Counted from the stretch's first letter, positions 41,517-49,461 are shown. The stretch: DNA of 64,000 nt from Alcanivorax sp. REN37 (GCF_041102775.1 NZ_JBGCUO010000001.1:1550001-1614000); one strand, 5' to 3'. The notes: generated from the sequence alone by a model not told the origin. Made by a program: numbers and translations.

Positions 41517-41541
41517 ACGGGGCTGGCATCTCCGGCCCCGT
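41517..41541. terminator. Hairpin between convergent bfr and SMR genes
   Basis: A 7-bp stem ACGGGGC/GCCCCGT encloses an 11-base loop and is followed by a short T-rich stretch. It is GC-rich but lacks a long T-run, so the strength is uncertain. Confidence 0.5.
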
Positions 41542-41548
41542 TCTGGCT

Positions 41549-41890
41549 TCAGTGCCCGGTGGTGCTGGAGAACAGATTGATGACCAGCACCCCGCCAATG
41601 ATCATTGCCATTCCCAGCAGCGCGGGTAGATCCAGCCGTTGCTGATGCAATACCCAGCCCGCCAGTGAAATCAGCACGATGCCCACGCCGGACCAGATCG
41701 CATAGGCGATACCGGTCGGCAGTGTTTTCAGCGTCAGCGCCAAGCAATAGAACGCCACCACATAACCCACCACCGTGATCACACTCGGCCACAGCCGCGT
41801 GAAGCCGTCGGCTGATTTGAGCGCGGTGGTGGCGATCACTTCAGCGATGATGGCAACGCTGAGTAACAAGTAGGTATGCAGCAGGGGCAT
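41549..41890 (-). CDS. Small multidrug resistance (SMR) family transporter
   Basis: The 113-aa protein has four membrane helices and the SMR landmarks: the proton/drug-binding Glu in 'AIIAEVIATTALKSADGFT' (as Glu14 of EmrE) and 'TGIAYAIWSGVGIVLIS'. It would export cationic compounds or guanidinium; Gdx and EmrE types are hard to separate by eye. The Trp in 'YAIWSG' and the Lys in 'ALKSADGF' fit the EmrE/QacE drug-exporter branch better than Gdx. No guanidine riboswitch is visible upstream. Confidence 0.88.
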   Translation of the reverse strand: MPLLHTYLLLSVAIIAEVIATTALKSADGFTRLWPSVITVVGYVVAFYCLALTLKTLPTGIAYAIWSGVGIVLISLAGWVLHQQRLDLPALLGMAMIIGGVLVINLFSSTTGH

Positions 41891-42563
41891 GGCGGAGTCC
41901 TCTAAAGATGCCGAGCTGGCGGCAGCGGGTGGCAGTGGCTACCTGGCAGGGAGGGCAAGACTGCCGCGCTGGAATGCGGAAGTCGATCTATCTGTGCGAA
42001 GTGCGTCCATCAGATCGTTGCTCACAGGCCACCTACTGCAGCCGGCGCTGGCATAGTCGCTAAGCTTGGGCGGTTATCAATCATCCTCGGAGCCTGATAG
42101 GAAAGAAACGGCACAGCGCTGTCGAAGCCGGTCAAGCGGGTTGTGAGGACTCGTTGCGCGTGATCGCCTCGATGCTTTTCGCCGCAGCGAAAACAGAGCG
42201 TCCTCGGACTGGCATACCGCATGGATGACGGGTGCCGCGAACGCGCGGCCCGCTGGGCAGGCACATTGCCCACTAGCGCTGTAAGCGCGAACAGCTTGGA
42301 AGTGTTGCAAGGTGAAGTCGACTGGACCGCTCGCGGGCCGAAGTCACGCAGTGGTGGAGCCTGAAAATGATTGAGCCGCCGCGAGACGGGAGGGGCGCGT
42401 GGGGTCAATGATAACAACACACTCTAGCTGCTCACCTTGCAGCTTCTCCACTGCCAGCAGCGCAAAGAGCCGTCTTCGCAATGACTGCAGCCATTGTCGT
42501 TTAAACGCGAAAGGATGGATCAGAAAGGTTGGAGCGGCTCAGCGCTGGGCGCAGATAAGAAGA
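41891..42563. other. Gene-poor region downstream of tRNA-Ser
   Basis: This 673-base stretch is the longest in the window without a recognisable gene. ORFs of up to 132 codons exist on the minus strand (42022-42420) but match no family I know, and two reading frames are open over the same bases. The region lies at the 3' side of a tRNA gene, the usual place for integration, so it may be the remains of an element. I found neither an integrase nor a repeat of the tRNA end. The left part presumably carries the SMR promoter. Confidence 0.4.
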
Positions 42564-42653
42564 TGGCGGAGGGGGTGGGATTCGAACCCACGGAGGACGC
42601 AAATCCTCGGCGGTTTTCAAGACCGCTGCATTCAACCGCTCTGCCACCCCTCC
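42564..42653 (-). tRNA. tRNA-Ser (anticodon UGA)
   Basis: The 90-base gene has a 7-bp acceptor stem GGAGGGG/CCCCTCC, a long variable arm expected for tRNA-Ser, an anticodon loop CTTGAAA with TGA, a T-loop GTTCGAATC, and an encoded CCA end. It has its own strong promoter just upstream. Confidence 0.97.
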
Positions 42654-42686
42654 GTAACGCGTTGTGGTGCGCGAATTGAAGGACGC

Positions 42687-42714
42687 ATAATAGCGTCTGC
42701 TTTGACGACGTCAA
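42687..42714 (-). promoter_or_regulatory. Promoter of tRNA-Ser
   Basis: On the minus strand TTGACG and TATTAT are 16 bases apart. The predicted start is about 25 bases before the tRNA 5' end. Confidence 0.75.
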
Positions 42715-42826
42715 CAGTGTGTTGATGATGTCTGTCGCCAACGGTCGTCAGCGACCCCGTGGCGGCGCTGTCGTCCAATCCCGTTCCGGTGTGCTGAGCC
42801 ACACCCGCCCCCCAAGGAGTCCCTCG

Positions 42827-43678
42827 ATGTCTGCGATTTCCCGCACTGGTTCATTGGTCCTGCTATGTTCGGCCACCGCCCTGACGTTGGCCGGCTGCAG
42901 TGCTCCGGAGCGCCCCACTGCGGTGGATACCCGCCCGCTGTGGGAGCAGGGGCCGTCGCTAGAAGTGATCGGCCGCGCATTCCGTGAAGAAGCGCCCAAT
43001 CGCGCACGCTTCAGCGTTACCTACCAAACCAAAGCTGAGACCAGCGAAGCGGCGTCTGCAGCTGCGGTGGAGCGTGCTAATGCGGCCACTGCGGCCATGC
43101 GAGAGGTAGCTGGAGAGGATGCACTGCGGGTGCAATCAGACCTGAGTGTGCAGCCGTATTACCGCCAGGTCAGCGTACGCATCAATGAGTTTGAGGAGCG
43201 GCTGCAGGAAAACGTGCACCCCGACGCGCTGCTCGGCTACGTGGCGCGGGTGACGGTGGCAGTGGAGGTGCTGAAACCAGCGCAAGCCAGTCTCGTGCGT
43301 GGCGCGGCACTGGCGTTGGGGCCGCAGCAGAGTGGGGCACTCGGCTTCTATCTAGAACCGGATGCGTCGCTGCAACGGGATGTGTTTGCTGACGCCATGG
43401 CTGACGCCGCCGCTCGCGCCAAAGCGGCAGCGGCGGCGACCGGTGCCAAATTGGCCGGGGTATTGGTGGCGCAGGAGGGCAGCGGCCCGTGCCGGGGACA
43501 GAGCCAGGGCGCGATGGGTCGCAGCGCGATGATGGATCATGTGGCGCTGCGTTCCGCGCCGGCACCCGCACCGACTATGAATGCGGGCCGCGAGCGTGCC
43601 GAGAAGTTTGCGCTGGCCGCGGATCAATCTCCGCAGCAACTCAGCAGCAGCGTGTGCGTGATCTACGCGCTGAAATAA
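42827..43678 (+). CDS. SIMPL-domain (DUF541) lipoprotein
   Basis: The 283-aa exported protein has a lipoprotein signal with lipobox LAGC (acylated Cys about residue 24). A SIMPL/DUF541 fold follows from about 55 to 280, with the pattern 'RARFSVTYQTKAETSEAASAAA', a long alternating region, 'FADAMADAAARAKAAAAATG' and the C-terminal 'SSVCVIYALK' strand. DUF541 proteins (Omp28/YggE type) are periplasmic, and some protect against oxidative stress; the role is otherwise unknown. AAGGAG lies seven bases before the ATG. It is followed after six bases by crcB. Confidence 0.8.
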   Translation: MSAISRTGSLVLLCSATALTLAGCSAPERPTAVDTRPLWEQGPSLEVIGRAFREEAPNRARFSVTYQTKAETSEAASAAAVERANAATAAMREVAGEDALRVQSDLSVQPYYRQVSVRINEFEERLQENVHPDALLGYVARVTVAVEVLKPAQASLVRGAALALGPQQSGALGFYLEPDASLQRDVFADAMADAAARAKAAAAATGAKLAGVLVAQEGSGPCRGQSQGAMGRSAMMDHVALRSAPAPAPTMNAGRERAEKFALAADQSPQQLSSSVCVIYALK

Positions 43679-43684
43679 GCCGTT

Positions 43685-44065
43685 ATGGAACCACTGTCTT
43701 CCTGGTCAATGCTGGCGATGGTCGCGGTCGGCGGTGCGCTTGGCGCGGTGCTGCGTTTCGCTTTGGCGCGCGCGGCTGACCGGCCGCTACTGCCGTGGGG
43801 AACCTTGGCGGCCAATCTGGTGGCGTCGGCGGTGCTGGGCATGTTGGCGGCCGGGGCGCCGCCCTCGCCGGTATGGCAATTGCTGGTGATGGTGGGCGTA
43901 CTGGGCAGTCTGTCCACGGTGTCGTCCTTGGCAGGACAGGTGATTGGGCTCTGGCACCGGCCCGCCGGTCACTGGCTTGCGCTGCGTTATTTACTGCTGT
44001 CTCTATGCTTAGGCATCGCGGCCGCCGCGGCCGGTTACCAGCTGGGAGCGGGGTTGTGGCCGTGA
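43685..44065 (+). CDS. crcB: CrcB/FluC fluoride channel subunit 1
   Basis: The 126-aa four-helix membrane protein has 'VGGALGAVLRFALAR' and 'WGTLAANLVASAVLG', including the conserved pore Asn. The third-helix motif, usually GFxGxxTTFSTF with the phenylalanine 'boxes', reads 'GVLGSLSTVSSL' here, so those Phe residues are missing. A second crcB gene follows with overlapping ends, which suggests a heterodimeric channel. No fluoride riboswitch was recognised upstream. Confidence 0.85.
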   Translation: MEPLSSWSMLAMVAVGGALGAVLRFALARAADRPLLPWGTLAANLVASAVLGMLAAGAPPSPVWQLLVMVGVLGSLSTVSSLAGQVIGLWHRPAGHWLALRYLLLSLCLGIAAAAAGYQLGAGLWP

Positions 44066-44454
44066 ACGGGATTAGGCTCTCTGAATTGCTGTGGGTGGCC
44101 GCCGGGGGCGCTCTCGGCGCTTCGCTCCGCTGGGGAGCCGGCCTGGCGGCGGAACTGGCGTCGCTGGACTGGAGCTGGCTTTGGCTGGTAAATGGGTTGG
44201 GGGCCGGGCTGATGACACTGCTGGCCGCATGGCTGGACAACCCGCGCCGGCCAGTGGCGCTATTCTGGCAGGTCGGCGTGCTCGGTGGCTTCACTACCTT
44301 TTCGTTGTTCAGTGTGGAAGTGGTGCGCATTGGCGCCGATAGCCTTTCCCAGGCATTGGTGTATGCATTGTGCTCGGTCCTGGTGTGGTTGGCGGCGGCG
44401 GAATGTGGTCGGCGGCTGGGGCAGAATCTTCGGCAGCGGCGCGACAACGGCTGA
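44056..44454 (+). CDS. crcB: CrcB/FluC fluoride channel subunit 2
   Basis: The 132-aa membrane protein has 'AAGGALGASLRWGAG', the pore Asn in 'WLWLVNGLGAG' and the intact Phe motif 'GVLGGFTTFSLFSVE'. It therefore supplies what its neighbour lacks. The start is one of two GTG codons: 44056 has GGGAG at the best distance and overlaps the first crcB by ten bases, while 44062 overlaps the stop as GTGA. The overlap implies coupled translation and roughly equal amounts of both subunits. Confidence 0.88.
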   Translation: MAVNGIRLSELLWVAAGGALGASLRWGAGLAAELASLDWSWLWLVNGLGAGLMTLLAAWLDNPRRPVALFWQVGVLGGFTTFSLFSVEVVRIGADSLSQALVYALCSVLVWLAAAECGRRLGQNLRQRRDNG

Positions 44455-44549
44455 CAGGCCCGCCACACCAGGCGTGTTAGGCTGCACCGGTCTCCAACGG
44501 GGGAGGCAGGGTGCCGGGAGGGCACGCGGAACGTAGCAAGGAGACCAAA

Positions 44550-45191
44550 ATGATCAAGGTAATGGTGGTGGATGACCACGATCTGGTACGCACCGGCATT
44601 GCCCGCATGCTGGCAGATGTGGATGGCATCCGTGTCATCGCCCAAGCAGCCAGCGGCGAGGACGCGGTGCGCATCAGTCGCGAGCAAGAGCCGGACGTGG
44701 TGTTGATGGACATCAAAATGCCCGGTATCGGTGGCCTCGAAGCCACCCGCAAGATGCTGCGTGCCAATGATGGCATCCGCATCATCGCGGTGACGGTGTG
44801 TGAGGAAGAGCCGTTTCCCTCGCGGGTACTGAAGGCCGGTGCCGTGGGTTACATCACCAAAGGTGCTGATATCGACGAAATGGTGCGCGCCATCCGCGTG
44901 GTCCACGCCGGTCAACGTTACATCAGCCCGCATATCGCTCAGGCCATGGCGCTTAAACCCTATAGCGCCGATGCCACGCCGTTCGAGCTGCTGTCTGAGC
45001 GAGAGCTGCAGATCATGATCATGATCGTCAACGGCCAGAAGGTGCAGGACATCTCTGACAAGCTGTGCTTGTCACCGAAAACGGTGAACACCTACCGCTA
45101 CCGGATTTTCGAGAAGCTGAACATCAATACTGACGTGGAAATGACGCTGATCGCGATGCGTCACGGCATGCTCGACACCGAAACCGCCTGA
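44550..45191 (+). CDS. gacA: Response regulator GacA/UvrY (NarL/FixJ type)
   Basis: The 213-aa protein has a receiver domain with acidic pocket 'VDDHD', phospho-acceptor Asp in 'VVLMDIKMPGIGGLEATRKM', and Lys in 'GYITKGAD'. A LuxR-type HTH follows, 'LSERELQIMIMIVNGQKVQDISDKL' (in part) and 'LSPKTVNTYRYRIFEKLNI'. It is the partner of GacS/BarA and drives small RNAs that titrate CsrA/RsmA. The order gacA-uvrC-pgsA-tRNAs confirms orthology. AAGGAG lies six bases before the ATG. Confidence 0.95.
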   Translation: MIKVMVVDDHDLVRTGIARMLADVDGIRVIAQAASGEDAVRISREQEPDVVLMDIKMPGIGGLEATRKMLRANDGIRIIAVTVCEEEPFPSRVLKAGAVGYITKGADIDEMVRAIRVVHAGQRYISPHIAQAMALKPYSADATPFELLSERELQIMIMIVNGQKVQDISDKLCLSPKTVNTYRYRIFEKLNINTDVEMTLIAMRHGMLDTETA

Positions 45192-45220
45192 GTTTTGTCC
45201 ACGGCCGGCATGGGCCGTAT

Positions 45221-45256
45221 CATGCAGACGTCCTTGGTCACCCAGACGTCTGCATG
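45221..45256. repeat. Perfect 12-bp inverted repeat ending in the uvrC start codon
   Basis: CATGCAGACGTC (45221-45232) and its exact reverse complement GACGTCTGCATG (45245-45256) flank a 12-base spacer. The last three bases of the right arm are the uvrC ATG. In mRNA this would form a hairpin that hides the start codon; in DNA it is a candidate operator. Confidence 0.9.
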
Positions 45257-47092
45257 TTCAATCCTGAAACCACCGTACCGTTCGATTCTGCCCAATTCCT
45301 GCGCCATTGCAGCCGCCGGCCGGGCGTATATCGCATGTACGGTGCCGATGACAGCATCCTCTATGTCGGCAAAGCCCGTGACCTGCAGGCGCGGTTGAAC
45401 AGCTATTTTCAGAAAAACGTCAGTTCGGTGAAAACGCGGGCGCTGGTACAGCGCATTGCCCGCATTGCCACCACCGTGACCGCTGACGATACCGAGGCGT
45501 TGCTGCTGGAGCAGGCGCTGATCAAGGAATTGCGACCGCCGTACAATATCTTGCTGCGCGACGACAAGTCCTATCCGTACATCCGTATCAGCACTGAGCA
45601 AGCTTTCCCGCGCGTCAGCTTCCATCGCGGTAAGCGCCGCAGTGGCACCCGTTATTTTGGCCCTTATCCCAGCGCTGGCAGTGTGCGCGAAGGGCTGGCA
45701 ACGGTGGAGAAGGTGTTCCGGCTGCGCAATTGCCCGGACAGCTATTTCAACAACCGTACCCGTCCTTGCCTGCAATATCAGATCAAGCGCTGCACCGGCC
45801 CCTGCGTCGGGTTGGTGTCTGAAGCGGATTACCGCAGTCAGGTCAGTCTGGCGATCGACTTTCTCGAAGGGCGTGACACCGCGGTATCGCAGCAGCTGGA
45901 ACAACGCATGCTGGATGCGGCGCAGGCGCAGGATTTCGAGCGCGCTGCCGAACTGCGAGACCAGCTTGCCGCCATCCGCCAGGTGCAGCAGAAACAATAT
46001 GTCGATACCCAGCGTGGTGATGCGGACGTGTTGGCAGTAGCCAGCGCCCCCGGCGTGGTGGTGGTGGAGTTGCTGATGGTGCGCCAAGGCCGAGTGCTCG
46101 GGCACCAGAGTTATTTTCCTCGCTATCGCGGCGAGGAAACCGAGCAAGATGTATTGGAAGCCTTCCTCGCCCAGTACTACCTCAACGATCTCGGGGACCA
46201 AGCGCTACCGGCGGAGGTATTGCTCGATCGCCAAGTCGAAGTGGCTGATACGCTGGCTGATGCGCTGAAACAATCGCGTGGGCGCCGGGTGCGCTTCGCC
46301 AGTGCGGTACGTGGCGAGCGCGCCGGTTGGCTGCGTATGGCGCAAGCTAATGCCAACCAGAGCTTGGCCGCTCATCTGGCCACGCAGTCCAATCTGGACC
46401 AGCGCTTTGCAGCGCTTGGCGAACTGCTCAAATCAACGCCGCCGCAGCGTATTGAATGTTTTGATATCAGTCACACCGGCGGCGAGAACGCGGTGGCCTC
46501 CTGCGTAGTGTTCGGTCCGGAAGGCGCAATTAAGGGAGACTATCGGCGCTTCAATGTGTCGCCACCACAGGCCGGTGATGACTACGCGGCGTTGGCCGAA
46601 GCGGTCACCCGCCGTTATGAGCGGGTGACGCGCGAAGGCAAAGCGCTGCCAGAACTGCTGCTGATTGACGGTGGCAAGGGACAGGTGAGGGCGGTACACG
46701 ACGCCCTGGCCTTGCTGACATTGCCGGACGGCATGCGCGTGCTCGGCATCAGTAAGGGGCCGTCTCGCAAAGCGGGTCTGGAGGTGCTGCACCCAGTGCA
46801 AGGGGCGCCGCTAATCCCCGGCGCTGATCACCCCGGCCTGCACTTGCTGCAGCAAGTCCGTGATGAAGCCCACCGGTTTGCCATCACCGGTCACCGGGCT
46901 CGACGCGGCAAGACGCGCAGCAGTTCGAGCTTGGAAGGCATTCCCGGGATCGGTCCGCGGCGGCGGCAACAGTTGTTGCGTCATTTTGGCGGTTTGGCGC
47001 AGCTCCGCGATGCCAGCCGTGAGGCCATCGCGGCGGTGCCAGGCATCAGCGATGTACTCGCCACCAGTATTTACGAGTGGTTGCATGACTGA
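45254..47092 (+). CDS. uvrC: Excinuclease ABC subunit C
   Basis: UvrC makes both incisions in nucleotide-excision repair. The 612-aa product has the GIY-YIG nuclease 'RRPGVYRMY...ILYVGKARDL' at about 17-45, the UVR motif near 205-240 ('AQDFERAAELRDQLAAIRQV'), the RNase H-like C-terminal nuclease starting 'RIECFDISHTGGENAVAS', and a tandem HhH end ('EGIPGIGPRRRQQLLRHFGG'). The ATG at 45254 is the only start that preserves the N-terminus. It has no ribosome site and sits in a perfect inverted repeat. It is 62 bases after gacA and probably co-transcribed. Confidence 0.96.
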   Translation: MFNPETTVPFDSAQFLRHCSRRPGVYRMYGADDSILYVGKARDLQARLNSYFQKNVSSVKTRALVQRIARIATTVTADDTEALLLEQALIKELRPPYNILLRDDKSYPYIRISTEQAFPRVSFHRGKRRSGTRYFGPYPSAGSVREGLATVEKVFRLRNCPDSYFNNRTRPCLQYQIKRCTGPCVGLVSEADYRSQVSLAIDFLEGRDTAVSQQLEQRMLDAAQAQDFERAAELRDQLAAIRQVQQKQYVDTQRGDADVLAVASAPGVVVVELLMVRQGRVLGHQSYFPRYRGEETEQDVLEAFLAQYYLNDLGDQALPAEVLLDRQVEVADTLADALKQSRGRRVRFASAVRGERAGWLRMAQANANQSLAAHLATQSNLDQRFAALGELLKSTPPQRIECFDISHTGGENAVASCVVFGPEGAIKGDYRRFNVSPPQAGDDYAALAEAVTRRYERVTREGKALPELLLIDGGKGQVRAVHDALALLTLPDGMRVLGISKGPSRKAGLEVLHPVQGAPLIPGADHPGLHLLQQVRDEAHRFAITGHRARRGKTRSSSSLEGIPGIGPRRRQQLLRHFGGLAQLRDASREAIAAVPGISDVLATSIYEWLHD

Positions 47093-47106
47093 AGGCCGCA
47101 GGCCGA

Positions 47107-47135
47107 TGAAGTCGTAGAACGAATGTGGCTATAAT
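47107..47135 (+). promoter_or_regulatory. Candidate promoter of pgsA
   Basis: A perfect TATAAT at 47130-47135 lies 57 bases before the pgsA ATG. The best -35 (TGAAGT, 17 bases upstream) is weak. Confidence 0.5.
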
Positions 47136-47192
47136 GTCGCGCCGATTCGTTCGGCGTGCCGCCCGCCCGCAGTTGATGAGCTCGAGAACAGC

Positions 47193-47804
47193 ATGCCGGA
47201 TTCAAACAGTCATACCTCCCATCTCAATTTGCCGAACCTGCTGACCTTGGCGCGCTTGGCCTCGATCCCGGTGTTCATCCTGGCGTTTTATCTGCCGTAC
47301 AACTGGAGTGGTTGGTTGGCGGCCGGTATTTTTCTCGCCGCCGGCATCACCGACATTCTTGACGGCTACCTCGCGCGCCGCATGAAGCTGACCAGTCGCT
47401 TCGGCGCTTTCCTGGATCCGGTGGCGGACAAACTGATGGTGGCTGCCGCACTGGTGGTACTGGTGCAGAATCATGCCACCGCGTGGTTGGCGATTCCGGC
47501 GCTGGTGATCATTTCCAGAGAAATCGCGGTGTCCGCGTTGCGTGAATGGATGGCTGAAATCGGTCAGCGCGCGCGCGTGGCGGTGAGCTGGGTCGGCAAG
47601 GTGAAAACGGTGATGCAAATTGCCTCGATCACTGCGTTGTTGGTGCAGACCCCGGGGAAGACCAAGGCCGGTGACCTGTTGATGACCTGGGATTTGTGGA
47701 TTTCCTACGGCTTGCTCTATATCGCTACAGTCCTGACGCTGTGGTCGATGATGAGTTATCTGAAAGCGGCTTGGCCGGAACTGCGCCCAGGCGCTGCCCG
47801 CTGA
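47193..47804 (+). CDS. pgsA: CDP-diacylglycerol--glycerol-3-phosphate 3-phosphatidyltransferase
   Basis: This inner-membrane enzyme makes phosphatidylglycerophosphate, the first committed step to phosphatidylglycerol and cardiolipin. The 203-aa protein has the CDP-alcohol phosphatidyltransferase motif D-G-x2-A-R-x8-G-x3-D-x3-D, read here as 'DGYLARRMKLTSRFGAFLD' followed by PVAD, and about five membrane helices. The first residues (to about 12) are polar. It is followed by a tRNA-Gly gene with its own promoter. Confidence 0.96.
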   Translation: MPDSNSHTSHLNLPNLLTLARLASIPVFILAFYLPYNWSGWLAAGIFLAAGITDILDGYLARRMKLTSRFGAFLDPVADKLMVAAALVVLVQNHATAWLAIPALVIISREIAVSALREWMAEIGQRARVAVSWVGKVKTVMQIASITALLVQTPGKTKAGDLLMTWDLWISYGLLYIATVLTLWSMMSYLKAAWPELRPGAAR

Positions 47805-47854
47805 GTAAATTGCTTGAAAATTAGGCAGTTGAGCGGGATTGGCTGGAGCAAGGC

Positions 47855-47882
47855 TTGACAGTCCTGCGCAGAAAGATAGAAT
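47855..47882 (+). promoter_or_regulatory. Promoter of tRNA-Gly
   Basis: A consensus TTGACA and TAGAAT are spaced by 16 bases. The predicted start is about 35 bases before the tRNA. Confidence 0.85.
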
Positions 47883-47923
47883 GGCCACCGTTGTCACCCA
47901 TGCAGCAGCAGGATGGCAGCCAA

Positions 47924-47999
47924 GCGGGAATAGCTCAGTTGGTAGAGCGCAACCTTGCCAAGGTTGAGGTCGCGAGTTCGAACCTCGTTTCCCGCTCCA
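47924..47999 (+). tRNA. tRNA-Gly (anticodon GCC)
   Basis: The 76-base cloverleaf has acceptor GCGGGAA paired to TTCCCGC, D-loop AGCTCAGTTGGTAGAGC, anticodon loop TTGCCAA, T-loop GTTCGAACC and an encoded CCA. Confidence 0.98.
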
Positions 48000-48027
48000 A
48001 CATTCACCTGCTCTGGCAGGTAACAGG

Positions 48028-48052
48028 AAAGGTGCTTCGGCACCTTTTCTCG
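48028..48052 (+). terminator. Terminator after tRNA-Gly
   Basis: An 8-bp stem AAAGGTGC/GCACCTTT with the very stable TTCG tetraloop is followed by TTCTCGTTT. It starts 29 bases after the tRNA. Confidence 0.88.
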
Positions 48053-48099
48053 TTTCTGCGTTATTGGTTTTCCTGACCTCACCGCAAAGGAGGTGCAGC

Positions 48100-48678
48100 T
48101 TGCACATTGCCGTTTTCTGCGGATCCAACCCCGGCCATCAACCTATCTATCGTGACGCAGCAGTGCAGCTTGGTACCGCGATCGCGGAGCGTGGCCACAG
48201 CTTGGTCTACGGTGGTGCGTCAGAGGGGCTAATGGGCACAGTGGCTGACGCCGCGCTTGCCGCAGGCGGTGAGGTGATTGGCGTACTACCGCAGGGACTG
48301 CAAAAAAAGGAAATGGCGCATTTGGGGCTGACCGTGTTGCATCTGGTCGACAGCATGCACGAGCGCAAGGCGGCGATGGCTGCGCGGGCGGATGCATTCA
48401 TCGCCTTGCCGGGCGGCGCCGGCACGCTGGAGGAAATGTTCGAGGTCTGGACTTGGGCGCAGATCGGCGATCACAGCAAACCCTGTGCCTTGTTTAATGT
48501 GGCCGGGTTCTACGACGGCCTGCTGTCATTTCTCGACCACGTTAGTGCGGAGGGCTTCATGAAACCGGCGCATCGACAGACTTTGCTGGTGGATACTGAG
48601 GTGTCTGCATTGCTGGATCGCTGCGAGCAATATCAGGCCCCGGTGATCAACAAATGGTATGGCCATCAGCCCGGTTGA
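48100..48678 (+). CDS. LOG family protein (nucleotide 5'-monophosphate phosphoribohydrolase)
   Basis: The 192-aa product has the LOG signatures 'SMHERKAAM' at about 85-93 and PGGAGTLEE at 104-112, plus the N-terminal nucleotide fold 'HIAVFCGSNPG'. Family members release the base from cytokinin or purine/pyrimidine monophosphates; many bacterial copies act as PpnN-like or Lonely-Guy enzymes. I chose the TTG at 48100 because AAAGGAGG lies six bases upstream and the family N-terminus begins there. An efficient terminator precedes the gene, so it needs its own promoter, which I could not identify. Confidence 0.87.
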   Translation: MHIAVFCGSNPGHQPIYRDAAVQLGTAIAERGHSLVYGGASEGLMGTVADAALAAGGEVIGVLPQGLQKKEMAHLGLTVLHLVDSMHERKAAMAARADAFIALPGGAGTLEEMFEVWTWAQIGDHSKPCALFNVAGFYDGLLSFLDHVSAEGFMKPAHRQTLLVDTEVSALLDRCEQYQAPVINKWYGHQPG

Positions 48679-48708
48679 TCGAAATAACAGCAATCAAACT
48701 CAAGGTGG

Positions 48709-48737
48709 TTGCCACCATCGGGCAACTGGGCCATAAT
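48709..48737 (+). promoter_or_regulatory. Promoter of the tRNA-Cys/tRNA-Leu unit
   Basis: TTGCCA and CATAAT are separated by 17 bases. The predicted start near 48744 leaves an unusually long leader of about 140 bases before tRNA-Cys. A dyad GTTGCC/GGCAAC lies within the promoter. Confidence 0.7.
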
Positions 48738-48883
48738 TCGGCCTCGCTGCACACATGGGGTGAAAAGATCAGCGATATCAAGGAATTAGCTTTTTATGAT
48801 TCCTTGCCTAAGAACCTCGCGGTAGATCCGGCAGGATGCAGGAAAACCGGAACAATAGGTGCTTAGGTGTCTCACCGATCAAA

Positions 48884-48957
48884 GGCGCGGTAGCAAAGTG
48901 GTTATGCAGCGGACTGCAACTCCGTATACGCCGGTTCGATTCCGACCCGCGCCTCCA
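48884..48957 (+). tRNA. tRNA-Cys (anticodon GCA)
   Basis: The 74-base gene has acceptor GGCGCGG paired to CCGCGCC, anticodon loop CTGCAAC, T-loop GTTCGATTC and an encoded CCA. Confidence 0.97.
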
Positions 48958-48996
48958 ATTCCCGAAGTTCTCGTCAGCGTTTCAGCAGCCCCCTGA

Positions 48997-49083
48997 GCCC
49001 GGGTGGCGAAATGGGTAGACGCATGGGACTTAAAATCCCTTGTCCTTCGGGGCGTGCCGGTTCGAGTCCGGCTCCGGGCACCA
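48997..49083 (+). tRNA. tRNA-Leu (anticodon UAA)
   Basis: The 87-base gene has acceptor GCCCGGG, D-arm TGGCGAAATGGGTAGACGCA, anticodon loop CTTAAAA with TAA, the long variable arm of tRNA-Leu (TGTCCTTCGGGGCG), T-loop GTTCGAGTC and an encoded CCA. One G-T pair closes the acceptor stem. Confidence 0.97.
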
Positions 49084-49461
49084 TTCTTCTGAACACCTCC
49101 TTCTGTTCTCACATGATCCGATCAGCTGCGCTGGACGCGGCGGTGATCTTTCTGTCATGCCGTGCCTTTACACTGCCGTTTTGTCGTCGCAGCACTGCCG
49201 CTGGGCCGTGGCCGGGAACTGTCGCCTGGCCGTTGTACTCAATGCAGGCAGTGGTTTCGGCGGTTGTGCCGGCGCAATCGCAATGGCAATGTAGAGCGCT
49301 TGGTACATGCCGGTGTGGGGTGAGCCGCGCGTTGGCGGCCACGGGCAAGGACGCGCCGATGCCGTAGCGTGCTGCAGGCATCACAACAGAACAAACAGTG
49401 TCAGCACCAGGCCGTAATGAACGAGCGGCATGGTGCAGTTTGGATGGGAGTCACACCAATC
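49084..49461. other. Intergenic region upstream of gspE
   Basis: These 378 bases lie between tRNA-Leu and the gsp operon. I see no gene for gspC or gspD, no hairpin terminator after the tRNA, and no clear sigma-70 promoter. The gspE frame is open back to 49369, but the extra residues do not look like GspE. Confidence 0.45.

Noticed and set aside
42022-42420. A 132-codon minus-strand ORF as a real gene
   Set aside because: No ribosome site, no family resemblance, and a second open frame overlaps it; it is reported only as part of a gene-poor region.
43600-43690. A fluoride riboswitch before crcB
   Set aside because: Only six bases separate the SIMPL gene from crcB, and no crcB-motif pseudoknot was recognised upstream of the SIMPL gene either.
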